Positions 19,031 through 28,538 of a stretch of 64,000 bases of DNA are shown piece after piece. Origin of the DNA: Mesorhizobium wenxiniae (GTDB lineage Bacteria > Pseudomonadota > Alphaproteobacteria > Rhizobiales > Rhizobiaceae); assembly GCF_002284535.1 (NCBI RefSeq), contig NZ_NPKH01000020.1, positions 682,001 to 746,000 of the forward strand. The letters run 5' to 3'. Made by a program: the position numbers and the translations under genes. Numbering within the stretch: position 1 is the first letter of the stretch; each line of letters begins with the position of its first letter. The notes beneath the pieces were generated by a model that saw nothing but the letters and a program-made list of their open reading frames with translations, made no database searches and was not told the DNA's origin.

Positions 19031-19939
19031 ATGATAGGTCTCACCATCCGGCAGATGCAATATTTCGAGGCGCTGGCACAGACGCTGCATTTCGGCCGCG
19101 CGGCGAAGCTGGCCGGCGTCAGTCAGCCGGCGCTGTCCTCGCAGATCGCGGAGATGGAGCTGCGGCTGAATTGCCGGCTGTTCGAGCGCGGCAGCAAATC
19201 GGTTCGGATGACCGAGGAGGCACTGGCCATGCTGCCGCGCATCGAGCGCATTCTTGCCGATATCCGCGAGATCGAGACCACGGCCCGGCGTGGCCGCCCC
19301 GCCATGGAAGGACGCTTCCGGCTCGGCATCATCCCGACGGTGGCGCCCTATCTCCTGCCGCATGTGCTGCCGGAGCTGAAACGGCATTTTCCGGCCTTGC
19401 AGCTCGAATTGCGCGAAGCGGTGACCGCGTCCCTGGCCGAGGACACCGCCCTGGGAAAGCTCGACGCCTTCATCGCGGCCGTTCCCCTCGATCAGCCTTG
19501 GCTGATCACCGAGCCGCTTTTCTCCGACCGATTCTTCCTTGCCGTGCCGGCCGGCGATCCCGCATTCGCCTCGCCGCCGGTGCCGCCGGAAAGCCCGGCC
19601 TTGGAAAGGCTGATGCTGCTGGAGGAAGGCCACTGCCTGCGCGAACAGGCGCTTGCCGTCTGCGGCAGCGTGCGGCCGGTGGCAATGGCGAGCTATGGCG
19701 CAACCAGCCTGACGACGCTGCTGCAGATGGTGGCGCACGGGCTCGGCGTCACACTCATCCCGGAAATGGCCGCAGGGCCGGCCAGCGCCATGCGCGATTT
19801 GAAGATCGTGCCGTTCCAGGAACCGGTGCCGCAGCGCACGATCTGCCTCGCCTGGCGGCGCAACAAGGTCCGGCACGACGAATGTGTCGAACTGGCCAAG
19901 ATTATCCGCGGGCTGGATCAGGCGGTGCTGGCGGCGTGA
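19031..19939 (+). CDS. oxyR: LysR-type peroxide sensor OxyR
   Basis: A 302-residue LysR regulator. Residues 1-60 form the helix-turn-helix (F-G-R-A-A-K-L-A-G-V-S-Q-P-A-L-S). The two redox cysteines C202 and C211 in E-E-G-H-C-L-R-E-Q-A-L-A-V-C have the same nine-residue spacing as C199 and C208 of E. coli OxyR. With katG divergent next to it, it should activate katG under peroxide stress. It also follows the family in length. Confidence 0.93.
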   Translation: MIGLTIRQMQYFEALAQTLHFGRAAKLAGVSQPALSSQIAEMELRLNCRLFERGSKSVRMTEEALAMLPRIERILADIREIETTARRGRPAMEGRFRLGIIPTVAPYLLPHVLPELKRHFPALQLELREAVTASLAEDTALGKLDAFIAAVPLDQPWLITEPLFSDRFFLAVPAGDPAFASPPVPPESPALERLMLLEEGHCLREQALAVCGSVRPVAMASYGATSLTTLLQMVAHGLGVTLIPEMAAGPASAMRDLKIVPFQEPVPQRTICLAWRRNKVRHDECVELAKIIRGLDQAVLAA

Positions 19940-20039
19940 GGTGGAGGATCAGAGGGTCCGATTGACCTCAATCTCGTTTCCAAGCTGCGAGCAAGGGGCC
20001 TATGCTTCCATAAACAGGGCCCTTCGCGGACGGCCAACA

Positions 20040-20255
20040 CTGGGGATCGTTACAACCGCCTTGGCAGCCTGCGCAGCAGTCCTACATTCGTTATGGGGAC
20101 CAGATGGAGGATATGCGCAGACTGCTAAAAAGTTCGATGCGGAAACACAGTGGCGCTTGTGCCGGACCAGTTGCCCGAGGTCCGATGTCACCGGCAGCGA
20201 AATTGGTTGCGTGAAGGGCGAGTTTGCATATTCTGGTTGTGGCAGACGAGTTTAA
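20040..20255 (+). CDS. possible small secreted Cys-containing protein, start unclear
   Basis: A frame reading L-G-I-V-T-T-A-L-A-A-C-A-A-V-L-H then G-G-Y-A-Q-T looks like a signal peptide with a cleavage site after A-Y-A or Y-A-Q. It is followed by about 45 residues with four cysteines (W-R-L-C-R-T-S-C, I-G-C-V, S-G-C-G-R-R). No ATG or GTG starts it in a sensible place; CTG at 20040 and TTG at 20061 are the only candidates, and no ribosome site is evident. It could be a gene whose start has mutated, or chance. The rest of 19940-20271 shows nothing else. Confidence 0.25.
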   Translation: MGIVTTALAACAAVLHSLWGPDGGYAQTAKKFDAETQWRLCRTSCPRSDVTGSEIGCVKGEFAYSGCGRRV

Positions 20256-20271
20256 ACAGTGGGAGGAGTAA

Positions 20272-21402
20272 ATGTCCGACAAGAAAATCTCGCGTCGCGG
20301 GTTCCTGGAAAAGTCCACCGCCATCACGGCCGGTGCGGCTGCAGCAACGACGCTCTCGGCCCCGGCCGTACTGGCGCAGGCGCCGGTGACCATCAAGATG
20401 CAGACCTCCTGGCCTGCGTCGGACATCTGGATGGATTTCGCGCGGCAATACATAGAGCGCGTCGAAAAGATGTCGGGCGGCCGGCTGAAGTTCGAGCTCC
20501 TGCCCGCTGGTGCGGTCGTTGGCGCGTTCCAGGTGCTGGATGGCGTCAATGACGGCGTCATCGACGCCGCGCATACCGTCCCCGTCTACTGGTACGGCAA
20601 GCACAAGGCCGCGTCGCTTTTCGGAACCGGCCCCGTGTTTGGCGGCAGCGCCACCACCATGCTCGCCTGGTTCCACCAGGGCGGCGGCAAGGATTTCTAT
20701 CGCGAGCTGACGCAGGACATCATGGGCCTCAACGTCGTCGGCTTCTACGGCTTCCCGATGCCGGCGCAGCCGTTCGGCTGGTTCAAGAATCCTGTCACGA
20801 AACCCGCCGAACTGCAGGGATTCAAGTATCGGACGGTGGGTCTTGCGGCCGATCTCATGCAGAACCTCGGCCTCAGCGTGGCGCAGCTGCCCGGCGGTGA
20901 AATCGTGCCGGCCATGGAGCGAGGGGTCATCGACGCTTTCGAATTCAACAATCCGTCATCCGACCTTCGCTTCGGTTCGCAGGACGTCGCCAAGCACTAC
21001 ATCTTGTCGTCCTATCATCAGGCGAGCGAGTCGTTCGAATTCCTGTTCAACAAGGACGTATTCGACGACCTCGACGACGATTTGCAGGCCATTCTCGAAT
21101 ATGGCGTCGAGGCGGCCAGCACCGCGAACACCGCGTTCGCCCTCGACAACTATTCGGCCGACCTGCAAAGGCTGCAGACCGAGCACGGCGTCACCGTGCA
21201 CCGTACCTCTAAGGAGATCCTCGACGCACAACTCCAGGCTTGGGACAAGATCATCCCGACGCTGGAGGCGGATGAGTTCATGAAACGGGTGCTCGATAGC
21301 CAGCGCCAATGGGTCGAACGCGTTGTCTACTACGAGCTTATGAATTCAGCCGACCTGACACTGGCATACGAACATTATTTCCCAGGCAAGCTGAAGCTCT
21401 AA
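20272..21402 (+). CDS. TRAP transporter solute-binding protein (DctP/TakP-like)
   Basis: A 376-residue periplasmic binding protein with a Tat signal (S7-R-R-G-F-L-E-K, then A-G-A-A-A-A-T-T-L and A-P-A-V-L-A-Q-A). It has the DctP-family regions V-T-I-K-M-Q-T-S-W-P-A-S and M-E-R-G-V-I-D-A-F-E. The length and the F-Y-G-F-P-M-P-A-Q-P-F-G-W-F segment resemble the 2-keto-acid/TakP branch, but the ligand is not decided by sequence. It is the first gene of a TRAP operon, with a GGGAGGAG ribosome site. Confidence 0.9.
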   Translation: MSDKKISRRGFLEKSTAITAGAAAATTLSAPAVLAQAPVTIKMQTSWPASDIWMDFARQYIERVEKMSGGRLKFELLPAGAVVGAFQVLDGVNDGVIDAAHTVPVYWYGKHKAASLFGTGPVFGGSATTMLAWFHQGGGKDFYRELTQDIMGLNVVGFYGFPMPAQPFGWFKNPVTKPAELQGFKYRTVGLAADLMQNLGLSVAQLPGGEIVPAMERGVIDAFEFNNPSSDLRFGSQDVAKHYILSSYHQASESFEFLFNKDVFDDLDDDLQAILEYGVEAASTANTAFALDNYSADLQRLQTEHGVTVHRTSKEILDAQLQAWDKIIPTLEADEFMKRVLDSQRQWVERVVYYELMNSADLTLAYEHYFPGKLKL

Positions 21403-21472
21403 TTCGCGCCTCCGCTTCGGCAAATCCGGCGGTCTTCCGGACCGCCGGATTGTATCTGACGGAACCCAGCAC

Positions 21473-22132
21473 ATGCTCCGTTACATTGCATTCGCCGACG
21501 AACTTTCGGCATGGTTTGGAAAGGTGTTCGCCTGGAGCGTCGTCGTCATGACGCTCGGCGTGAGTTATGAAGTTGTCGTGCGATACCTGTTCAGCGCGCC
21601 GACAGCGTGGGCATTCGACCTCAGCTACATGCTCTACGGCACCATGTTCATGATGGCCGGCGCCTACACCTTGTCGCGAGACGGGCATGTGCGCGGCGAC
21701 TTCATCTACCGTCTGTGGAGGCCGCGCGTGCAAGCAGCGGTCGAACTTGTCCTCTACATCATCTTCTTCTTCCCAGGCGTCACGGCGCTGATTCTGGCCG
21801 GTTGGAAGTATGCCGCGCGCAGCTTCCGCTATCTCGAGGTAAGCTCGAACAGTCCGGCCGGGATTCCGATCTTCCAGTTCAAGGCCGTCATCATGGTGGC
21901 AGGCATCCTGCTCTTCATGCAGGGGATTGCTCAGGTGTTCCGCTGCGTCGTCTGTCTGCAAACCGGAACATGGCCGCGCGCGGCTGAGGACGTGGAAGAG
22001 ACCGAGAAGGTGCTGATGGAAGCCAAGACGCTCGATGTTCTGCATCACGGTTCGGAAGCAGTCGATCTTCCATTCATCCACCCCGACAAACACCCCGACA
22101 ACCAACCCGACCGCGACGGAGAAGACAGATGA
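21473..22132 (+). CDS. TRAP transporter small permease (DctQ)
   Basis: A 219-residue four-helix inner-membrane subunit. The DctQ pattern R-Y-L-F-S-A-P-T-A-W-A-F-D-L-S-Y, then A-Y-T-L-S-R-D-G-H-V-R-G-D-F, is clear, with hydrophobic stretches around 18-35, 55-70, 92-112 and 140-160. The C-terminal tail is long and charged, ending in a run of D-K-H-P-D-N-Q. The stop overlaps the ATG of the large permease by four bases, so the two are translationally coupled. Confidence 0.9.
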   Translation: MLRYIAFADELSAWFGKVFAWSVVVMTLGVSYEVVVRYLFSAPTAWAFDLSYMLYGTMFMMAGAYTLSRDGHVRGDFIYRLWRPRVQAAVELVLYIIFFFPGVTALILAGWKYAARSFRYLEVSSNSPAGIPIFQFKAVIMVAGILLFMQGIAQVFRCVVCLQTGTWPRAAEDVEETEKVLMEAKTLDVLHHGSEAVDLPFIHPDKHPDNQPDRDGEDR

Positions 22133-23550
22133 GCGATCCTCAGGTCGCCGTCGCGATGCTGCTCATTCTGCTTCTGGCGATCTTCCTTGGCTTCCCGGTT
22201 GCGTTCACTTTGATGGCGCTGGGGGTCGCCTTTGGCTACTACGCTTATTTAAATCCGGGGCGGATGTGGCGCGCCTACGAACGGGCGGTTGAGGATGGTG
22301 CCGACGGCTGGACGCTTACGGAGCATTGGATCGGCGGCTTCTTCAACAACCGCATTTTCGACCTGTTCGTGAATCAGACCTATTCAGTGATCTCGAACGA
22401 CGTGCTGACCGCCATCCCGCTGTTCCTGTTCATGGGCTACATCGTCGAGCGGGCCAATATCATCGAGCGCCTTTTCGGCACCCTCTATATTGCCACCCGG
22501 CACATTCCTGGCTCCATGGCGGTCGCCGCCCTCATCACCTGCACCCTTTTCGCAACGGCTACAGGCATTGTCGGCGCGGTCGTGACACTCATGGGCCTGC
22601 TGGCGTTCCCCGCCATGCTGAAGGCGCGGTACGACATCAGCTATGCCTCGGGAGTGATCTGCGCGGGCGGAACCCTCGGCATTCTCATTCCGCCGTCCAT
22701 TCTGCTCATCGTCTATGGCGCGACGGCGGGAGTTTCGGTGGTCCGTATGTATGCTGCAGCCCTGCTTCCAGGACTGCTGCTTGCCGGCCTTTATCTGATC
22801 TATGTGGTGGCGAAGGCGGTGCTGCAGCCGCAGGTGGCGCCGAAGCCGACCCGAGACGAGGTAGGGCACTATTCGGTCCTGCAAATCAGCTGGATGCTGC
22901 TGACCTCCTTCGTCCCTCTGGCGGTCCTGATCCTCGCGGTGCTCGGCGCTATTCTCTTCGGCCTCGCCACGCCTTCCGAGGCTGCCGCCATCGGCGCGCT
23001 CGGCGGCGTGGTGCTGGCCGCCGCCTACCGGGCCCTGACGTGGAAACGCCTGAAGGAGTCGGTCTATCTGACGGCGCGCACGACCGCAATGGTGTGCTGG
23101 CTGTTCGTCGGCTCCGCGACCTTCGCCTCGGTCTTTGCCTATCTGGGAGGCCAGCAACTGATCAGCGATTTCGTCACCGGCCTCGATATGTCGCCGCTGA
23201 TGTTTCTGATCGTCGCCCAGATCATCATCTTCATCCTGGGCTGGCCGCTGGAATGGACGGAGATTATCGTGATCTTCGTCCCGATCTTCCTGCCGCTGTT
23301 GGCGCATTTCGAGATCGATCCGCTGTTTTTTGGCGTACTCGTCGCGGTCAATCTTCAGACGGCCTTTCTGTCGCCGCCCATGGCGATGTCGGCCTACTAC
23401 CTCAAGGGCATTTCGCCGCCGCATGTTCAGCTTTCGGATATTTTCCGCGGAATGATGCCCTATATGCTGATCGTTATCCTGTGCATGGTCATCATCTACA
23501 TCTTCCCGCAGATCGTGTACGGGCTGCCCAACCTGATCTACGGAGGCTGA
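22129..23550 (+). CDS. TRAP transporter large permease (DctM)
   Basis: A 473-residue membrane protein with about twelve helices of the DctM/ion-transporter fold. Typical segments are I-F-L-G-F-P-V-A-F-T-L-M-A-L-G, F-M-G-Y-I-V-E-R-A-N, G-T-L-G-I-L-I-P-P-S-I-L-L-I-V-Y-G and Q-T-A-F-L-S-P-P-M-A. It forms the sodium-driven transport core with the DctQ subunit. A stretch around residues 40-75 between the first and second helices is longer than in classic DctM, as in the TakM-like branch. Confidence 0.93.
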   Translation: MSDPQVAVAMLLILLLAIFLGFPVAFTLMALGVAFGYYAYLNPGRMWRAYERAVEDGADGWTLTEHWIGGFFNNRIFDLFVNQTYSVISNDVLTAIPLFLFMGYIVERANIIERLFGTLYIATRHIPGSMAVAALITCTLFATATGIVGAVVTLMGLLAFPAMLKARYDISYASGVICAGGTLGILIPPSILLIVYGATAGVSVVRMYAAALLPGLLLAGLYLIYVVAKAVLQPQVAPKPTRDEVGHYSVLQISWMLLTSFVPLAVLILAVLGAILFGLATPSEAAAIGALGGVVLAAAYRALTWKRLKESVYLTARTTAMVCWLFVGSATFASVFAYLGGQQLISDFVTGLDMSPLMFLIVAQIIIFILGWPLEWTEIIVIFVPIFLPLLAHFEIDPLFFGVLVAVNLQTAFLSPPMAMSAYYLKGISPPHVQLSDIFRGMMPYMLIVILCMVIIYIFPQIVYGLPNLIYGG

Positions 23551-23583
23551 GACGGGTATGCCGCGGCGGGCGGAGGACAATAG

Positions 23584-23751
23584 ATGAATTTGAGCCGCTT
23601 CCTGGCCGTATCGGCGTTTGTTGTCTTTCTGGCGTTTTTCGGCGTCGTAATCCGGTTCGTCCCGCATCCAGATCTAGGCGTTGCGGTCGGCATCGGCGTC
23701 CTCCTTGCGGGCTACGACCTATGGAGCCAGCTAAGGTCTCGCGCGAGGTAA
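23584..23751 (+). CDS. 55-residue membrane protein of the TRAP operon
   Basis: ATG at 23584 follows a GGAGG site and opens a 55-residue frame: M-N-L-S-R-F-L-A-V, then two hydrophobic segments (A-F-V-V-F-L-A-F-F-G-V-V-I and L-G-V-A-V-G-I-G-V-L-L-A-G) separated by R-F-V-P-H-P-D, ending S-Q-L-R-S-R-A-R. It starts 33 bases after the DctM stop, so it is probably the last gene of the operon. Function unknown; it could be an accessory subunit of the transporter. Confidence 0.7.
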   Translation: MNLSRFLAVSAFVVFLAFFGVVIRFVPHPDLGVAVGIGVLLAGYDLWSQLRSRAR

Positions 23752-23946
23752 TAGCTGGATTGGGGCGGTCGCGGGGAAGCTGCATGGCTGCAGCGACGAT
23801 GCGGGCGAAGGCCGAACCGTCCGCTCGGCGTGAGAACATCAACTTCAATCAAATCCTCGTGAGTTGCGCCGAACGCCCGGAACCGCCGACGCGTGCCCGG
23901 CATTGGTTTTGCGGATGAGTCTGCGTCCAGAACAAGGAGCAGTGTT

Positions 23947-24471
23947 ATGGCTTACCGTGATTACATCCACACGCCGGTGACGCCGCGCGACATCCGATGG
24001 GGACTCCAGCAGGGTGCCGTTGCGGGCATTGTCGCAGGCCTCGTCTTTGCGGCGTTTGAAATGACGGCGAGTGCGTTCATGATGGGGGCGGAAGCGTTTT
24101 TCACGCCCCTGCGCATGATCGGCGCCATCGCGCTTGGACCGGAAGCTCTCGATCCCGGCTACCCGCTCTTGACGGCCAGCATCGCTGGCGTGATCGTGCA
24201 TTTGATCCTGGCCATCGTCTATGGGATCGTGTTCGGGGAGATTGCCGCAATGCTGCGAGGGCAGGCCACCTTCATTGGTCTCGGCAGCATCTTTGGCCTA
24301 GCCTTGTGGCTCGTCAATTTCTATGTGATCGCGCCGATCGCGTTCCCCTGGTTTCTGCAAGCAAGCCCGGTCGTGCAGTTCATTGCCCACACATTCTTCT
24401 TCGGTACCGTCCTCGGCTGGTTCCTGTGGAAATCGCACGAGAGAAGCGGGCTCGAAGGACCGGCGGTTTAG
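23947..24471 (+). CDS. four-helix inner-membrane protein, unknown function
   Basis: A 174-residue protein with hydrophobic segments near 24-45, 75-100, 105-130 and 145-165. The ATG at 23947 has an AAGGAGC site; an earlier ATG at 23893 lacks one. The sequence begins M-A-Y-R-D-Y-I-H-T-P-V-T and has no catalytic motif. No family is recognised with confidence. It stands alone between the TRAP operon and a broken dehydrogenase gene. Confidence 0.7.
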   Translation: MAYRDYIHTPVTPRDIRWGLQQGAVAGIVAGLVFAAFEMTASAFMMGAEAFFTPLRMIGAIALGPEALDPGYPLLTASIAGVIVHLILAIVYGIVFGEIAAMLRGQATFIGLGSIFGLALWLVNFYVIAPIAFPWFLQASPVVQFIAHTFFFGTVLGWFLWKSHERSGLEGPAV

Positions 24472-24489
24472 CCTTGCCAGCACCGACCT

Positions 24490-24878
24490 GGCGCCGTCGG
24501 ATTGAGGCTGAACAGACAGCGGTGATCACCGGCGCTTCTGCTGGCATTGGGCGCGCTGTTGTGCTGCGCCTCGCGCGGGAGGGTGCGAAGGTCGCTTTGA
24601 TCGCCCGCGACAAGCCCGCTCTGAGCCAGCTGACAGTGGAAATCGAAGGTGAGGGCGGCGAGGCTCTCGCCATAACCGCCGATGTTTCCGACGCGCCCAA
24701 GTATTCGCAGCGGCCGACGAGATCGAGTCAGCACTGGGGCCGATCGACGGGCAACCGCTCAATGTCATGTCCAACGATCTGGCATAGAAAAGCGGACGGC
24801 TGGCTGCCCTACAACGATCAGGTTTTCGACTATCTCAAGCGGCAGCTCGACAAGATCGGCCCCTCTTACCGCGACTGA
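24490..24878 (+). pseudogene. short-chain dehydrogenase/reductase remnant
   Basis: The start of an SDR is clear: A-V-I-T-G-A-S-A-G-I-G-R-A-V-V (NAD(P)-binding motif), then L-A-R-E-G-A-K-V-A-L-I-A-R and A-I-T-A-D-V-S-D-A. Near 24700 the typical E-I-E-S-A-L-G-P-I-D continues in another frame, so there is a frameshift. The whole catalytic S-Y-K region is missing, and only a C-terminal piece (F-D-Y-L-K-R-Q-L-D-K-I-G) follows. It is a frameshifted, internally deleted gene. Confidence 0.7.
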
Positions 24879-24912
24879 CGGCCCCCCCAATCGACGAGTA
24901 TGGAGAGCGAAA

Positions 24913-25626
24913 GTGACGAAAGTTGAGGTATTGTTCTTCGACGTCCTGGGGACCGTTGTCGATTGGCGCGGCAGCATAGCGGCGGAGGCAAGTTCTTTTC
25001 TGAAGCGCCACGATGCTTTGCATATCGACGCTAGTGCTTTTGCCGATGCTTGGGTCGGACGCTATGACGCATCGGTTGAAGCCGTTCGCTGCGGTCGGCG
25101 GCCCTTTGTCCCGCTCGATCTGCTCAACATGGAGAACCTGGAAGCCTGTCTGAAAGGATACGGGTTGATGCCATCGGCTGTACCGAGCGCCGAACTGGAA
25201 AATCTCAATCTGGCTTGGCACCGCCTCAAGCCGTGGCCGGACTCGGTGGAGGGTCTTTTCAGATTGAAGGAACGCTTTATCGTCGCACCGCTGTCCGATG
25301 GGAACACCCGACTTCTGGTGGACATGGCAAAACATGCCGGGCTGCCATGGGATACGATCCTCGGCGCTGATGTCTCCGAGGCCTATAAGCCGATGCCACA
25401 GGTGTATCTTCGTGCCTGCGAGTTGCTGGGCGTGGAGCCGGACAGAGCGATGCTGGTTGCCGCCCACGACTACGATCTGGACGCCGCGCGTCGATGCGGA
25501 TTGAAGACGGCGTATGTCGTTCGCGCAAATGCGCATGACCCGTCGAAGGCTGCCGTTGTCAAGCCGCGCGACGGTTGGGAATACATGGCAAATGACTTGA
25601 TCGAACTCGCTGCAGTTCTGAAGTAG
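24913..25626 (+). CDS. haloacid dehalogenase type II family hydrolase
   Basis: A 237-residue HAD protein starting at a GTG behind a GGAG site. Nucleophile region F-F-D10-V-L-G-T, the later A-P-L-S-D-G motif with Ser, the Lys in E-A-Y-K-P-M-P, and the acidic A-A-H-D-Y-D-L-D-A-A are all in place. The L-2-haloacid dehalogenase subfamily is the best match by length and by the W-R and S-D-G positions, but physiological substrates of such proteins are often unknown. Confidence 0.82.
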   Translation: MTKVEVLFFDVLGTVVDWRGSIAAEASSFLKRHDALHIDASAFADAWVGRYDASVEAVRCGRRPFVPLDLLNMENLEACLKGYGLMPSAVPSAELENLNLAWHRLKPWPDSVEGLFRLKERFIVAPLSDGNTRLLVDMAKHAGLPWDTILGADVSEAYKPMPQVYLRACELLGVEPDRAMLVAAHDYDLDAARRCGLKTAYVVRANAHDPSKAAVVKPRDGWEYMANDLIELAAVLK

Positions 25627-25869
25627 GTTGCGAGGGCCGCTCCGGCAGCCGGCAACAAAAGGCCGCGTTGTCCGCAAAGAGTCAGCACCAGCGTGCCGTA
25701 CGGCTCGCCTACACGCCGAGCCACCGCTCGGCATGGTCGAGCATCACGAAAATGGTGATGAACATAATCGCGCTCGAAAGCGCTCCGATAAGGATCCTGA
25801 CGCTCAGCGAACCTTCGTCTACCGACAGCGCGCTGGCTCCGACTGCGACAGCCATCACCAGGGAAATGA

Positions 25870-26040
25870 AGGTGCGGAGCGGTCGAGTTGCCCGTATTGC
25901 AGAGCAAGCCAATGACATCGCCGACTATCACCCGATCGCCCAGCTTGATGCGAAGGCTGCCGCGCTGCGCAAGCTGGTGGCTGGACGGCCGCACTTGGGC
26001 GGCGAGCGGACAAGCTCTGGCAGCAATTGGCCGCAAATCG
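25870..26040 (-). pseudogene. M23 peptidase fragment
   Basis: The minus strand encodes L-G-D-R-V-I-V-G-D-V-I-G-L-L-C-N-T-G-N-S-T-A-P-H-L-H-F in pieces of the LytM/M23 active-site region (the H-L-H zinc ligands are visible), with frame disruptions on both sides. No full peptidase domain is present. It is a decayed fragment. The stretch 25627-25869 has one further minus-strand frame (25709-25918) with two hydrophobic segments that could be a membrane-protein remnant. Confidence 0.6.
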
Positions 26041-26048
26041 ATGGAGCA

Positions 26049-26522
26049 TCAACCGCGCCGCGCCGCCTCGATCGCGGCGACGTCGATTTTCACCATGGTC
26101 ATCATGGCATCAAACGCGCGCTTTGCCTCGTCGCCGCCAGCCGCCATCGCGTCAGTCAGCACGCGCGGCGTGATTTGCCAGGAAATCCCCCATTTGTCTT
26201 TGCACCAGCCGCACACGCTCTCCTGGCCGCCGTTGCCGACAATGGCATTCCAATAGCGGTCGGTCTCCTCCTGATCATCGGTGGCGATCTGGAAAGAGAA
26301 CGCTTCGTTGTGCTTGAACTCGGGACCCCCGTTGAGGCCGATACAAGGAAGGCCCGCGACTGTGAATTCGACCGTCAACACGTCGCCCTCTTTGCCGGCC
26401 GGGTAGTCACTGGGTGCACGGTGCACGGCACTCACCACGCTGTCAGGAAATATCTCGGAGTAGAAGCGGGCGGCAGCCTCGGCGTCCTTATCGTACCAGA
26501 GGCAAATCGTATTCTTTGCCAT
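26049..26522 (-). CDS. VOC-family protein (PhnB/3-demethylubiquinone methyltransferase-like)
   Basis: A 157-residue glyoxalase-fold protein starting M-A-K-N-T-I-C-L-W-Y-D, with A-A-R-F-Y-S-E-I-F-P-D-S and the typical L-N-G-G-P-E-F-K-H-N-E-A-F-S-F and K-W-G-I-S-W-Q-I-T-P segments. The ATG at 26520-26522 has AAAGGAACC before it; the longer frame upstream lacks a ribosome site. The old family name refers to a methyltransferase, but most members are of unknown activity and only bind small ligands. Confidence 0.85.
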   Translation of the reverse strand: MAKNTICLWYDKDAEAAARFYSEIFPDSVVSAVHRAPSDYPAGKEGDVLTVEFTVAGLPCIGLNGGPEFKHNEAFSFQIATDDQEETDRYWNAIVGNGGQESVCGWCKDKWGISWQITPRVLTDAMAAGGDEAKRAFDAMMTMVKIDVAAIEAARRG

Positions 26523-26686
26523 TGCGGGTTCCTTTCGCTTTGGGGCCGAGATTTCGGCCTTGTTTCCCCATCCGCTCTCTTCCGAAATAGGTAGCCAACC
26601 GCTTTTCTCCACCCCGGAAGCATGCGTCTCGCCCGGGCGTCGCAAAGGGCAGCCAACAGGACTACGATGCTCCGCCGGTCCGGCCC

Positions 26687-28459
26687 TCAGGCGGTCTTCG
26701 GCGTCACCAGCCCCAGTTCGTCAACCATCGCCTCGCGCATGAGAAACTTTTGCGGCTTGCCGGTCACCGTCATCGGCAATTCGGTGCGAAAGCGGATGTG
26801 GCGCGGGAGCTTGTAGTGGGCGATCTGGCCGGCGCAAAAGGCCTTGATCTCCTGCTCGGTGGCGATCTGGCCCGGCTTGAGCACAATCCACGCGCAAAGC
26901 TCCTCGCCATATTTCGAGTCGGGAATGCCGAACACCTGCACTTCCCTGACCTTGGGATGGCGATAGAGGAACTCCTCGACCTCGCGCGGATAGACGTTCT
27001 CGCCGCCGCGGATGACCATGTCCTTGACCCGGCCGACAATGTTGCAATAGCCCTCCGCATCGATGGTGGCGAGGTCGCCGGTGTGCATCCAGCCGTCGGG
27101 ATCGATCGCCTCGCGGGTTTTTTCCTCGTCGTCCCAATAGCCCTTCATCACCGAATAGCCGCGCGTGCAGAGTTCGCCCGGCGCACCGACCGCAACGGTG
27201 GCGCCATCGGCATCGATCGCTTTGACCTCGACATGGGGGTGGACGCGGCCGACCGTCGAGACGCGCTTTTCCAGTGGGTCGTCGACGCTGCTCTGGAACG
27301 ACACCGGGCTGGTCTCGGTCATGCCATAGGCGATGGTCACCTCTGCCATGTGCATCAGCGACACCACCTTCTTCATCACCTCGATCGGGCACGGCGAGCC
27401 GGCCATGATGCCGGTGCGCAAGCTGGTGAGATCGAAGGTGTCAAAATCCGGATGGTCGAGCAGGCCGACGAACATAGTCGGCACGCCGTATAGGCCGGTA
27501 CAGCGCTCGCCCGCCACTGCCTTCAGCGTGGCGCCGGCATCGAAGCCCTCGCCCGGGAAAACCATGGTTGCGCCCTTGGTGACGCAGCCGATCGTGCCCA
27601 TCGACATGCCGAAGCAGTGATAGAGCGGCACCGGGATGCACAACCGGTCCTCGACGGTCAGCCTGATCGCCGATGTGACGAAATTGCCGTTGTTGACGAT
27701 GTTGTTGTGGGTCAGCGTCGCGCCCTTTGGCGCGCCTGTCGTGCCTGAGGTGAACTGGATGTTGATGGCGTCGCCGGGCTTCAGCCCCTCGGAGATCCGG
27801 TCGAGGCTGTCATGCTCGTCACGTCCTGCCATCGCCAGAACGTCGGCGAAATTGAACATGCCGGGAGAATTCTCCTCGCCCATGCGGATGACGATCTTCA
27901 GCGCCGGCAATTTTTTCGCCTCAAGTTTGCCGGGCGTCGCAGTCGCGATCTCCGGCGCGAGCGTCTCAATCATGCCGAGATAGTCGGACGTCTTGAATTT
28001 GGCGGCCGTGACCAGCGCTCGGCAAGCGACCTTGTTCAACGCATAATCCAGCTCGGTCAGCCGGTAGGCCGGATTGATGTTGACCAGGATCAGGCCGATG
28101 CGCGCGGTGGCGAATTGCGTCACCAGCCATTCCCAGCGGTTCGGTGACCAGATGCCGACGCGGTCTCCCTTTCCGAGGCCGAGCGCCAGGAAGCCTGCGG
28201 CCAGGGCATCCACCGTGTCTGAAAGTTCGCTCCAGGTGAAGCGCTTGTCCTGTTCGACGAAGACCGCGGCATCGAGCGTGCCGTATCTGCTGACGGTGTC
28301 CGAAAGCAGCGCCGGGATGGTCTGCTGCAGCAGCGGAACGGTGCGCTCGCCCGACACATGCGCCCGGCCGTCGACCGGCGCGACAAACGTACCGCCGTTG
28401 CGCGGGCGGCGGCCGCGCAGACTGGTGGCATTCTTCAACTCGTCGAGATTGATCGGCAT
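26687..28459 (-). CDS. acyl-CoA synthetase (AMP-binding family)
   Basis: A 590-residue adenylate-forming ligase. The ATG at 28457-28459 behind GGAGACGG is chosen; a longer frame only runs into a palindromic repeat. Motifs in order: [13 protein letters not shown] (ATP loop), [30 protein letters not shown], and the catalytic Lys in T-V-T-G-K-P-Q-K. It should activate a carboxylic acid, probably a fatty acid, to its CoA thioester. The chain length is not decided by the sequence. Confidence 0.92.
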   Translation of the reverse strand: MPINLDELKNATSLRGRRPRNGGTFVAPVDGRAHVSGERTVPLLQQTIPALLSDTVSRYGTLDAAVFVEQDKRFTWSELSDTVDALAAGFLALGLGKGDRVGIWSPNRWEWLVTQFATARIGLILVNINPAYRLTELDYALNKVACRALVTAAKFKTSDYLGMIETLAPEIATATPGKLEAKKLPALKIVIRMGEENSPGMFNFADVLAMAGRDEHDSLDRISEGLKPGDAINIQFTSGTTGAPKGATLTHNNIVNNGNFVTSAIRLTVEDRLCIPVPLYHCFGMSMGTIGCVTKGATMVFPGEGFDAGATLKAVAGERCTGLYGVPTMFVGLLDHPDFDTFDLTSLRTGIMAGSPCPIEVMKKVVSLMHMAEVTIAYGMTETSPVSFQSSVDDPLEKRVSTVGRVHPHVEVKAIDADGATVAVGAPGELCTRGYSVMKGYWDDEEKTREAIDPDGWMHTGDLATIDAEGYCNIVGRVKDMVIRGGENVYPREVEEFLYRHPKVREVQVFGIPDSKYGEELCAWIVLKPGQIATEQEIKAFCAGQIAHYKLPRHIRFRTELPMTVTGKPQKFLMREAMVDELGLVTPKTA

Positions 28460-28538
28460 CGCCGTCTCCTCCGCAGACGAGGCCGAGTCTATCAGCCTGC
28501 CGGGGTGGTGGAAATCCCGTTGATGGTACTGGAGCGCG

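Noticed and set aside
25709..25918. 69-residue minus-strand frame with two hydrophobic segments
   Set aside because: It overlaps the M23 remnant in another frame, has no ribosome site and no recognisable family; mentioned only as a possible remnant.
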